Below are positions 31,187 through 38,273 of a DNA stretch of 64,000 nucleotides, piece by piece. Position 1 is the first letter of the stretch. Every line of letters begins with the position of its first letter. The notes under the pieces were generated by a model. The model was not told the DNA's origin, searched no databases, and worked only from the letters and a program-made list of their open reading frames with translations. Source of the stretch: Prevotellaceae bacterium UBA4332 (GTDB lineage: Bacteria > Bacteroidota > Bacteroidia > Bacteroidales > Bacteroidaceae); assembly GCA_002394365.1 (NCBI GenBank), contig DGTQ01000011.1, positions 13,354 through 77,353 on the forward strand. Reading direction: 5' to 3'. A program made the position numbers and the translations under genes.

Positions 31187-33445
31187 TTACTTTACCTGCT
31201 GTCCAGCAACGTTAAAGTTACCGATGTAGAGCTTACCGTTCTTGATAACCTTTACGGGAGCAGCAGAGTTAGCGTTAGCGTTATCGTTAGCGTTAACGTT
31301 TTCTATTGCTGTTGCCTCGCCCTCGAAGATAATGTCAAGAGCATCGCCACCATTACCGTCAATCTGGAGGTAGCACTTGCCTGCAGGAACCTTAACAGTT
31401 TCAGCAACCTTCTTGAACTTCAGGGCACTCTTTGAGTAAGCATATACGTTGCCCGCCTCACCTGTTACCGTGCCAGTAGAAATCTTAAGCAGATTATTGA
31501 CAGGGCTTGCGCTTTCTACTATCTCTATATCATAGTCTCCCTCTGCACCCTTGATGAGAAGAGGAGTACCAGCAGGCACTGCACCTACTTCAGCTGTGGT
31601 AGCGGATGTTTCACTTACTCCTGTTACAGCGTATGCCTTGATAGTACCATTAACAGTAGAGAAGTCGAGGGCACTCTTTGTTACGTATGTTGCAACGCCC
31701 TCAGTTGGGATTGTCACGGTCTCAGTAGTAGTTGGAGTGAATGTGATAGAGTTGATGCGGAGATACTGATCAGCCTGGTCTTCTACGCTTGGACCGAACT
31801 TACCTGTGATAGCAACCTCACCTGCTGCAACAGAAACTGTTGTAGTAGTGGTTGACTTAGATGTCATTGTACCTACACCATAGTTGATGCCGTTTACGTT
31901 AAGGAATCTGCGTTGTGCCTCGTCTGTACGGTTACCAGTGTTAGAATATACTACGGTAATCTTGCCAGGAACGGTTGTGTTGAACTTTATAGAACCACCC
32001 TGCCAATACTTGCCGTCACGTACAACATACTCTGTTGTCATCAACAGCTGCTGCGCATTGCCGAATGTTGATGCAGGAGCATTATAGCCGTAGTTCTCAA
32101 TGTTAGCAAGCAGGAACTCCGTTGACTTAGAAGGGGTAGTTGCGTCAGTCAACTTGATTTCGTTTGTGCCATAGTTAGCCCAGTTCCACGTTGCAGCCTC
32201 TGTCACGTCAACCTGACTGTAAATCACAGGAGCTGTAGAGCTGTAGGTTACAGGGATAGTGATGTCGCTTACACCAGTTGTAGATACTACGAGATTAACA
32301 ACCGCAGCATCAACATCCTCGTTTGACTGGTAAGAAACTGTCACCTCCTGGTTTACTGCACCGCTTGCTATCTCAATAGAAGCAGGGCTTACTGTCAAGC
32401 CTTCAACAGCTGAAGCGAAAGCAACAGAAACAGACTCACCAGCGAGATTAGCACCGGTAAGGGTGAATGTTGCCGTGCCCGTTCCTACCTTTACAGAAGT
32501 AACAGAGAGAGCTGTCTCGCTTGCCTCAAGTGTAGGAGTATCATCCTGTGGCACCTTTACAGTATAAGTAGTAAGACCGATAGTTACGCTACCAGAGAAA
32601 TAGCCTTCAGAAGCAGTCTCACCAAACTCTACTGCTACGTCTGTGTCCTCTTCAGACTCATCTGTATAAGTTACGTGGTTAATCAGGCTAATGTCAGAAG
32701 GAGCAGATGTAGCTGCATCAGTCAGAGTGATTGTAGTACCATCAACAGTGTAGTCTGTGTTCTCTGTCAGAGTTGCGTCACCCTGCTTTACACCAGCGAA
32801 AGCCTGTGTAGCAACGGTCTTAGAAGGAGCCTTACCGAAACGAACCTGGTAGATTACGCAATTTGATTTGTCGTTTGAAGTGAATGAAATCTTGTAATAC
32901 TTTGAAGCATCTAAGTCTCCACCATTAATTACGTACTGTGATGTAGACTTGTTGCCATCAATAGTAGTTGCTGTGCCGAGAGTTCCATCTGCAGCTACTT
33001 CCTGTATCTGTAACTGGGTGTACTTTTTTTCGCCATTGTCCTTTACCAAACCAGCAACAGATGTAGCACCTGTAACATAATAGTAACGAATACGACTATT
33101 GTTGAACTTCAAACCACCATTGCCATTTGTATCATCCTGTGTAGTTGCCGTTACTTCAATAAATCCTTGACCACTGAAATCACCTACTATACCATCCTCC
33201 TTGTTACCAGCAGGTTTGCTATCGGTAACATTATACCATGTTGTAACTTCTAGTGTAACACCTATGTAATAAGCACCATAGGTAAGATAGTTGTCATTAC
33301 CAACAGTAACATTAGCGTCTGTGGCAGCAACATCAAGGAAAGTGATGTCACCATACTTCTTTGTAGCGGGGGCAGAAAAATCTGCTGCCTGCGCTCCCGT
33401 GACTATCGCCACCAAGAGCATCATTAATGATAAAATCTTTTTCAT
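31187..33445 (-). CDS. Large secreted surface protein with C-terminal sorting-like tail
   Basis: 752 residues. Signal peptide 1-20 (ending AQA-A), then Thr/Ser/Val-rich beta-structured domains; no enzyme motif seen. A region around 300-400 resembles immunoglobulin-like repeats (LEASETALSVTSVKVGTGTATFTLTG). Near the end, DIIFEGEATAIENV is followed by NANDNANANSA and the tail GKLYIGNFNVAGQQVK, a form often seen at the C-terminus of Prevotella secreted proteins. The Asn/Ala linker is encoded by GTTAGCGTTA-type DNA repeats (about 31255-31310), related to those at 53785-53810. Its role may be adhesion or glycan binding; not assignable. Confidence 0.75.
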   Translation of the reverse strand: MKKILSLMMLLVAIVTGAQAADFSAPATKKYGDITFLDVAATDANVTVGNDNYLTYGAYYIGVTLEVTTWYNVTDSKPAGNKEDGIVGDFSGQGFIEVTATTQDDTNGNGGLKFNNSRIRYYYVTGATSVAGLVKDNGEKKYTQLQIQEVAADGTLGTATTIDGNKSTSQYVINGGDLDASKYYKISFTSNDKSNCVIYQVRFGKAPSKTVATQAFAGVKQGDATLTENTDYTVDGTTITLTDAATSAPSDISLINHVTYTDESEEDTDVAVEFGETASEGYFSGSVTIGLTTYTVKVPQDDTPTLEASETALSVTSVKVGTGTATFTLTGANLAGESVSVAFASAVEGLTVSPASIEIASGAVNQEVTVSYQSNEDVDAAVVNLVVSTTGVSDITIPVTYSSTAPVIYSQVDVTEAATWNWANYGTNEIKLTDATTPSKSTEFLLANIENYGYNAPASTFGNAQQLLMTTEYVVRDGKYWQGGSIKFNTTVPGKITVVYSNTGNRTDEAQRRFLNVNGINYGVGTMTSKSTTTTTVSVAAGEVAITGKFGPSVEDQADQYLRINSITFTPTTTETVTIPTEGVATYVTKSALDFSTVNGTIKAYAVTGVSETSATTAEVGAVPAGTPLLIKGAEGDYDIEIVESASPVNNLLKISTGTVTGEAGNVYAYSKSALKFKKVAETVKVPAGKCYLQIDGNGGDALDIIFEGEATAIENVNANDNANANSAAPVKVIKNGKLYIGNFNVAGQQVK

Positions 33446-33654
33446 AATGAAATTAAATTAAGTTATTAAATAAGTGAATTTTGTTAAGTTTTTTCTGTTA
33501 TGTTAGCTATAGTTCCTCAGCGTTTTTTAGGTAGATCATGTAGTCTTGCATGAAGTCATATGTCTTCCTTAGATATATAAGTTTCACATTGTCTTCGTGA
33601 GATATTATATATATGTATGTACATAGAATTCTTCCATCATGTTGTTACCAGTTA

Positions 33655-34389
33655 TTACTTTAATTTTAGTGGTATTGAGCACATATCTATATGATTAAGG
33701 CCATTTATTATTTTAGATAATTCATCTACAATACTATCATTCTCATTCTCCTTATCTCTGCAAAGAGAGAAAAGAAAGTAGTTGACAGGGATTGCTTTGG
33801 AACCATATTTTGTGTGTATAATATCGTTAGATTTTTTTAATCTTATGCTTACTTTATCATTATCATAACTTATGACTGTATGTATGAAGTAGCGTAGAGA
33901 GTCCTCCTTTTCACATGTTTCTTTGTTTTTCGTTTTATTTTCCTTTGGGTTAGCGAGTTTTTGGAAATCTTTTTGAAATGTTTTGACATCAGGATAATTG
34001 TTTTTAAATTCTATTAAACAAATCCTATGCAAATTCATATCATGTATAACAAGGTCGAAGTTGCCTGATTTACCTGATGAAGCAATGTTTGAGAAGCTAT
34101 ATTTATCTTCTGTAGGGGTTTCTATAGAGAAATAGAGTTTAGGCTCGTCCTCCTTCCTTTCTTTCTCATATTTTAGAAGTGCTTGAACAAAAGCAAAACG
34201 CATTTCTTGCTCACTCTCGCGTGTCATATATTTGCGATTGCGAGCCGTAGAGTATTCAGGGAATATTTGACAGCTAACAGAACTAAGAGCATTATGTTTA
34301 CACTCCTTGTTTTTATACATCTCCTGTAAAATGTATAAAGCATCTGCTATTATGCTGTTTATTATTTTTTTTATTCTATTACTTACCAT
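33655..34389 (-). CDS. Orphan PD-(D/E)XK nuclease-like protein
   Basis: 244 residues, AT-rich, with low GC compared with its surroundings, which suggests transfer. FDLVIHDMNLHRICLIEFKNN gives Asp, then Glu-Phe-Lys, the layout of PD-(D/E)XK nucleases. The rest is not recognised. It has no neighbour of an obvious defence system; the upstream 33446-33654 gap is AT-rich and shows no gene. It could be a solitary nuclease, an antiphage protein or a remnant of one. The stop is close to a poorly conserved AT-rich region. Confidence 0.6.
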   Translation of the reverse strand: MVSNRIKKIINSIIADALYILQEMYKNKECKHNALSSVSCQIFPEYSTARNRKYMTRESEQEMRFAFVQALLKYEKERKEDEPKLYFSIETPTEDKYSFSNIASSGKSGNFDLVIHDMNLHRICLIEFKNNYPDVKTFQKDFQKLANPKENKTKNKETCEKEDSLRYFIHTVISYDNDKVSIRLKKSNDIIHTKYGSKAIPVNYFLFSLCRDKENENDSIVDELSKIINGLNHIDMCSIPLKLK

Positions 34390-34990
34390 TTGTTCTTGCG
34401 CTTACGCGCGTCTTTATATATTTTCTTCAAAATCTTAAAGATAATCTTACAGCGAAGTTAATCTTCTGGAAATCAACGAGTTCTCTCCTGCTTACGGATG
34501 CTTAGCTACCGCATCTGGGCGCTTAGCTACCGCGCGCCCTTGCTTAGCAAGGGCATCTGGGTGCTTAGCAACCGCAGAGGCGCGCTTACGCGCGTACTTT
34601 ATATATATTGTCGCCTACCCACGGCGGGGAAAGGCTGGGAGTTTCTTAAACTCCCCCTGCCTGCAAGAGCAGGGGGAAAAGACATACGGGAAATTGTCTT
34701 GAGGCGAGTATTTACGCGTTTTACCACGCTTTGTTACTCTATATCTTTTCGCCTCCCTCCCCAACGTGTTGTTGCAGGGGTGAGGCTGGAGGTTTTCTTG
34801 GTCTCTCCCTACGCTCGCGTGCAAGGAGAGGGGTATAGAAACCTGGTAAATCTCAGCATCTGCACAAGACGAAGATGATGAGTCTCTCAATATGTCTGCT
34901 ATACACATACACGGCAGCCTGAGGCATAGCCCCCATTTGGTTGGGCTGCCCTGAAAACTCCCTGTTCAGTAAAGATGTGGTTGGATTGTT
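34390..34990. repeat. Repeat-rich intergenic zone with CTTAGC-type palindromes
   Basis: 34481-34600 holds at least four CTTAGC(A/T)ACCGC units with GCATCTGGG links and the perfect palindrome GCCCTTGC-tta-GCAAGGGC; related sequence is at 50408-50479. 34615-34830 carries CCCCTGC/GCAGGGGG and GGAGAGG-type dispersed repeats. No coding frame looks real. Confidence 0.65.
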
Positions 34991-35005
34991 GTGTGGGTAA
35001 TGGAA

Positions 35006-35386
35006 ATAAAAAAAGCGTGGGAGTTGTTTCCTCCGCGCTTATCCCTGTAGTTAGGCCTTCGCATTGCCCCCAGATAAGGATAAGCAACGCAAGCCAGCCC
35101 ACGCCAAGAGAATATATACATACATGAACAACTCACCGTCCCTCCCCCACGGGAGGGGAAAAGCATGGGTTGTTTCAAGGATATAATCCTCTCAGGTGGC
35201 GCTCCCCGTTGCATTACCTCTGTATCTGGTTAAGTTTGCGAAGTTTAACTACACAGACAGTAACGTTAGAAAACGCCTTTTCGAGGCCGGCCTTACAAAT
35301 GGCTTTGTGGCCTCATTCCAGTATTTGCTTTTTCGTGGGACGCATCCCACAGGAAGGGGGTTTATACACCTCCTCCGTTGCAAAAT
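35006..35386 (-). ncRNA. Candidate structured RNA of about 380 nt, class unknown
   Basis: It is preceded by a full promoter (35391-35414) and ends in a terminator: GCGCGGAG and CTCCCACGC around a short loop, then seven Ts on the minus strand (35012-35006). In between are many stems: GTGGGA/TCCCAC; GAGGCC/GGCCTC extended by ACAAA/TTTGT; GTTAA/TTAAC; AACAAC/GTTGTT closing a CCCTCCC/GGGAGGG hairpin; GCTTATCC/GGATAAGC. Both plus-strand frames across it lack protein character. It does not show the hallmarks of tmRNA, SRP RNA or RNase P RNA that I know, so I leave the class open. Confidence 0.6.
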
Positions 35387-35390
35387 TACA

Positions 35391-35414
35391 ATTTTTCAGC
35401 GGAACGAGCAAAAA
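35391..35414 (-). promoter_or_regulatory. Promoter of the candidate structured RNA
   Basis: Minus-strand TAATTTTG (35391-35398) with TTTG 20 bases upstream. It is part of the terminator-promoter unit that occurs three times between 35.4 and 36.5 kb. Confidence 0.7.
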
Positions 35415-35455
35415 AAAAGCTTAAAAAGTGCAAAAATGCAGCTTTTTAAGCCTTT
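35391..35455 (-). repeat. Terminator-promoter unit, copy 1
   Basis: A perfect hairpin GCTTAAAAAG/CTTTTTAAGC (35419-35451) with an inner TGCA-aaaa-TGCA, which ends the PIN gene transcript, followed by the promoter of the structured RNA. Confidence 0.8.
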
Positions 35456-35492
35456 CTGTTGATGAAGTGGAGAGTGAAGCAAATGAGATTTG

Positions 35493-35918
35493 CTAGTTCT
35501 CTCTGTTATATATTAAATCAAGACCTTGGTTTTTGTACCAAGGAAATCTTGTATCTGCGGATATAAGAGGCATTCTATTGGTTATTGCATGGCTTATTAT
35601 GATATGGTCTGAAGGGTCATAGTGGTCTTGTGACTCATTGATTTGTAGTCGCGCATAAGTTTCATAATGCTCCTTATGCAAATAATCTACCTTGAAACCT
35701 TGCACGTCTTCCACTTCTCTTATTAAGTCCAGCGGTGTTTTCCACCATTTGCGTATATGCGGTTTCTTATTCCATAGTAAAACCAATTCTTTCAGCGTCT
35801 CACTACTTACATATACTTCATTTGCGTAATCATCTAATATGGCTTTCACGTTAGGAAGAAGATTATGCTTTTCCCTAACGTACCAAATAAAAATATGGGT
35901 ATCAATCATATACCGCAT
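35493..35918 (-). CDS. PIN-domain ribonuclease toxin (VapC-like)
   Basis: 141 residues. MIDTHIFIWYV at the N-terminus holds the first catalytic Asp; the acidic residues SSETLKELV, DPSDHIIISHAI and ISADTRF follow in PIN order. Typical length for a VapC-type toxin, which cleaves tRNA or rRNA when its antitoxin is lost. The 46-residue antitoxin gene ends four bases upstream, so the two form a classic antitoxin-first operon. Its promoter and leader are nearly identical to those of the orphan antitoxin-like gene next to it. Confidence 0.88.
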   Translation of the reverse strand: MRYMIDTHIFIWYVREKHNLLPNVKAILDDYANEVYVSSETLKELVLLWNKKPHIRKWWKTPLDLIREVEDVQGFKVDYLHKEHYETYARLQINESQDHYDPSDHIIISHAITNRMPLISADTRFPWYKNQGLDLIYNREN

Positions 35919-35922
35919 GGCC

Positions 35923-36063
35923 TCAGTCGAGATGCGTCACCATTCTCACAGCATCATCAAGAGCTATCTTGTCTTCCTCTGTAAGAGAGCTCCATCCCCT
36001 TTGGCTTGCATAATATTCTGACTGTTCACCTCTGGTCTTGAATGTTATCGTTTGCTGTTGCAT
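35923..36063 (-). CDS. Antitoxin partner of the PIN toxin
   Basis: 46 residues (MQQQTITFKTRGEQSEYY at the start, LTEEDKIALDDAVRMVTHLD at the end). Size, strand and the four-base gap to the PIN gene identify it as the antitoxin. The C-terminal helix probably wraps the toxin; there is little room for a DNA-binding domain, so autoregulation may depend on the first ten residues. Promoter: minus-strand TAACTTTG at 36094-36101, with the -7 element about 30 bases from the ATG. Confidence 0.8.
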   Translation of the reverse strand: MQQQTITFKTRGEQSEYYASQRGWSSLTEEDKIALDDAVRMVTHLD

Positions 36064-36091
36064 TTTTGTTTTATCTATACTATCTACTCAC

Positions 36092-36170
36092 CGCAAAGTT
36101 ACAACTTTTCAGCGAAACAAACAAGAAAAAGGCTTAAAAAGTGCAAAAATGCAGTTTTTTAAGCCTTTCT
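36092..36170 (-). repeat. Terminator-promoter unit, copy 2
   Basis: Hairpin GGCTTAAAAA/TTTTTTAAGCC (36131-36165) with TTTTTC after it on the minus strand, then the promoter (TAACTTTG, 36094-36101) of the antitoxin-toxin operon. The leader TATAGATAAAACAA is shared with copy 3. Confidence 0.85.
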
Positions 36171-36184
36171 TTATGAAGTGGAGA

Positions 36185-36394
36185 TTAGAAATTTGCTATT
36201 ACTTGTGACATGCTTTTTCTTGAACCACTGAAGAAAGCATCCCTCAGTTCACGATATTGCTTGGCATCATCATTGCTTTCCTGCATTGGTTCTGTTATTT
36301 GGGTAAACAAACCTGTGCTCAGTAATAGAGCGAGTTTGCGTCGTGCCAAAGCATTGTTTTCGTTGTATGAAAGAGTTATTTTACACATTTCCAT
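36185..36394 (-). CDS. Orphan antitoxin-like protein
   Basis: 69 residues from ATG 36394, chosen because the leader up to that ATG is almost identical to the leader of the antitoxin at 36063. The sequence ITLSYNENNALARRKLALLLSTGLF resembles small Bacteroidetes antitoxins that begin with a beta strand and a NxxARR-type helix. No toxin gene follows: the next item is a terminator-promoter unit. It may be a remnant, an antidote to a toxin elsewhere, or an anti-addiction module. Confidence 0.65.
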   Translation of the reverse strand: MEMCKITLSYNENNALARRKLALLLSTGLFTQITEPMQESNDDAKQYRELRDAFFSGSRKSMSQVIANF

Positions 36395-36421
36395 TATTGT
36401 TTTATCTATACTATCTACTCG

Positions 36422-36496
36422 CCGCAAAGTTACAACTTTTCAGCGAGACAAACAAGAAAAAGGCTTAAAAAGTACAAAAATGCAGCTTTTTAAGCC
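36422..36496 (-). repeat. Terminator-promoter unit, copy 3
   Basis: Hairpin GGCTTAAAAAG/CTTTTTAAGCC (36462-36496) then TAACTTTG on the minus strand (36425-36432), driving the orphan antitoxin-like gene. The match to copy 2, including the leader, covers about 110 bases with few differences. No gene ends at its upstream side. Confidence 0.85.
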
Positions 36497-36533
36497 TATG
36501 GTAAAGAATTTTGCGAAATAACCTCACATAGGT

Positions 36534-36953
36534 CACTTACCCCTCGGGATACCGCATAAATACTGGGGTTGAGGCGAGTGACCTGTCTTCGAAACACCTC
36601 ACTTGGAGGTCACTTGAGACCCCCTCCCTGTCAGTTTCAAACTGACATCCCTCCGCCGAGAGGGAGGGAATGAATTACATTCAAATTATGGAAATCTGTC
36701 TCCTGCCCTCGGGAAGGAAAATCTTATCTGAAAATCTATGAAAAATCGGAAAGAAAACAAAGGGGGCGATTATTCATTATTTCGCCTATCGGCTCAAAAA
36801 TCTTGAGAAAAATCTAAAGGAAAATCAAGAAAAATTCAATTTTCAATCTTCAATTTTCAATTATATAAAGTGACCTCTAAGTGACCTTTCTTAAAGATAC
36901 CTCACTTGCGGGAAACCGCATAAACACTGGACTGAGAGGGGGTTAAGTGAGGT
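36534..36953. repeat. Pair of hairpin elements with a shared ACCGCATAAA core
   Basis: H1 (about 36534-36594): AGGTCACT pairs with AGTGACCT around a core with ACCGCATAAATACTGG. H2 (about 36899-36952): CCTCACTT pairs with AAGTGAGG around ACCGCATAAACACTGG. The core is kept and the closing stems differ. No gene is visible in 36497-37328. Confidence 0.65.
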
Positions 36954-37036
36954 TAGTGAGGTTTTTCGCGAAAAAAGTTTTTTTTCGTGAAATTAGAAAT
37001 TAGGAATTAGGAGTATTTTGAAAAAGATTTTTAAGA

Positions 37037-37123
37037 GATTTTTGAGGAATGAAATGACGAAATGAATAGAAAGCCTTCTGAATATTTGTGGACAAGATTT
37101 TTGTTAAGATTTTAGACTGGATT
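37037..37123. repeat. Right copy of the ~90-bp inverted repeat
   Basis: Reverse-complement match to 30243-30335. A second, more degenerate pair of ~100-base direct repeats flanks it: 36723-36825 and 37143-37245 share both ends (CTTATCTGAAAATCT and AAATCTAAAG) but differ in the middle. Confidence 0.8.
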
Positions 37124-37253
37124 TTAACCACAGAGAAAAACCTTATCTGAAAATCTCAAGAAAATCGTAAAGAAAATAACGAGGGACGATTTAGTTCGTT
37201 TCGACACGTTGTGTCTCAGAAATCTAAAGAAAATCTTAGAAAAATCTACTTTG

Positions 37254-37316
37254 ACGTAGAACCATTGGTTCTGCACGTAGAAGCACTGCTTCTGCATGCA
37301 GAGGCAGTGCTTCTAT
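37254..37316. repeat. Three tandem 21-bp palindromic units
   Basis: Units at 37254-37274, 37275-37295 and 37296-37316. The palindromes are AGAACCA/TGGTTCT, AGAAGCA/TGCTTCT and AGAGGCA/TGCTTCT: both arms change together. Related sequence lies at 18843-18945. Confidence 0.8.
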
Positions 37317-37328
37317 AGGGTTGTTTCT

Positions 37329-38231
37329 TTATATCAGTCCGAAGTGCTTGAGTGCATGGGCTACTCCGTCGCTGTTGTTGTCGAGGGTGACGAAGTCGGC
37401 TACTTGCTGTATGTCTTCTTCTGAATTGCCCATAGCTACTCCGATGCCTGCAAGCTGGAGCATCTGTACGTCGTTGTTGGAATCGCCGAAGGTCATCATT
37501 TCTGTTGGCGAGATGCCAAGTCGCTCACAGAGGCGGACGAGGGAGGGTCCCTTGTCGATGCCCTGGGGGAGTATCTCTATGAAATAAGGTGTGCTGTGGC
37601 ACACATAGAGGTGCTCCCTGGTGGCTTCTCGTATCTTGCTTTCCCACACCACCTGTTTGTCATGTGGGCCTACCATGAGGCATTTGTTGAGGGGACGTGG
37701 GGTGTCGGTGATGAAATTCCTGACGCCTACTACCTGCATCTTATTGTTGTAGGCGGAGATGCCTACATACTCATCGTCGGGGTGCTCGGTATAGATTTTA
37801 TCCTCATAGTAGGTCATGAGCGTCATGCCTGATTCTTCCTGAAAGTGATGAAGCAGGGGAAGGACATCTTCTGGCAACTGGCGTTCTACATATACCTCGC
37901 CAGTGGCACAGTCTTCTACGTGGCCTCCGTTATAGCAGAGGATGATGCCACCGTACTGCTCCATGTGGAGCTGGCGGGCAAGGGGGCGCATGCCGTAGGG
38001 AGGCCTGCCTGAGGCAAGAACGAGCCTCACGCCTTGTGAGGCGTGAGGCGATGCGTCTTCACTCTTTTTTCCCTGACTTTGCACCTGCATGAGGGCATCG
38101 AAGGTCTGTGGTGTTATCTCCTTGCGGTCGTTGGTAAGTGTGCCGTCGAGGTCGAGTGCGATAAGCTTAAAGCCCCCCTCAGTCCCCCCAAGGGGGGATG
38201 TTAGAAGGGCTTTGTTATTTTGTTTCTCCAT
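37329..38231 (-). CDS. HAD-superfamily phosphatase, Cof type
   Basis: 300 residues. LIALDLDGTLTNDRK is HAD motif I with the nucleophile Asp; LVLASGRP is motif II, and MMTFGDSNNDVQML is motif IV, with the Cof-type C2 cap between them. These enzymes dephosphorylate small sugar phosphates or cofactors; substrate unknown. The N-terminus (LLTSPLGGTEGG) and a segment near residue 55-70 (QGKKSEDASPHASQG) are repeat-derived: the first matches the CCCCCTTGG-type family, the second contains a GCCTTGTGAGGCG repeat. It follows the TPR gene by 42 bases. Confidence 0.88.
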   Translation of the reverse strand: MEKQNNKALLTSPLGGTEGGFKLIALDLDGTLTNDRKEITPQTFDALMQVQSQGKKSEDASPHASQGVRLVLASGRPPYGMRPLARQLHMEQYGGIILCYNGGHVEDCATGEVYVERQLPEDVLPLLHHFQEESGMTLMTYYEDKIYTEHPDDEYVGISAYNNKMQVVGVRNFITDTPRPLNKCLMVGPHDKQVVWESKIREATREHLYVCHSTPYFIEILPQGIDKGPSLVRLCERLGISPTEMMTFGDSNNDVQMLQLAGIGVAMGNSEEDIQQVADFVTLDNNSDGVAHALKHFGLI

Positions 38232-38273
38232 ATATCACTTTCCCCCTTTGGGGGAAATTAAAAAGGGGACTTT

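Noticed and set aside
33446..33654. Gap between the large secreted protein and the orphan nuclease
   Set aside because: AT-rich, no frame or hairpin stands out; nothing reported.
35006..35386. TPP riboswitch suggested by a CTGAGA segment
   Set aside because: The flanking conserved TPP elements (GGGGUGC context and GAACCUGAU) are missing and no thiamin gene follows.
35170..35462. Two overlapping plus-strand frames in the structured RNA region
   Set aside because: They run antisense to a promoter-terminator unit, cross stem-loops and repeats, and show no domain; better explained by the RNA.
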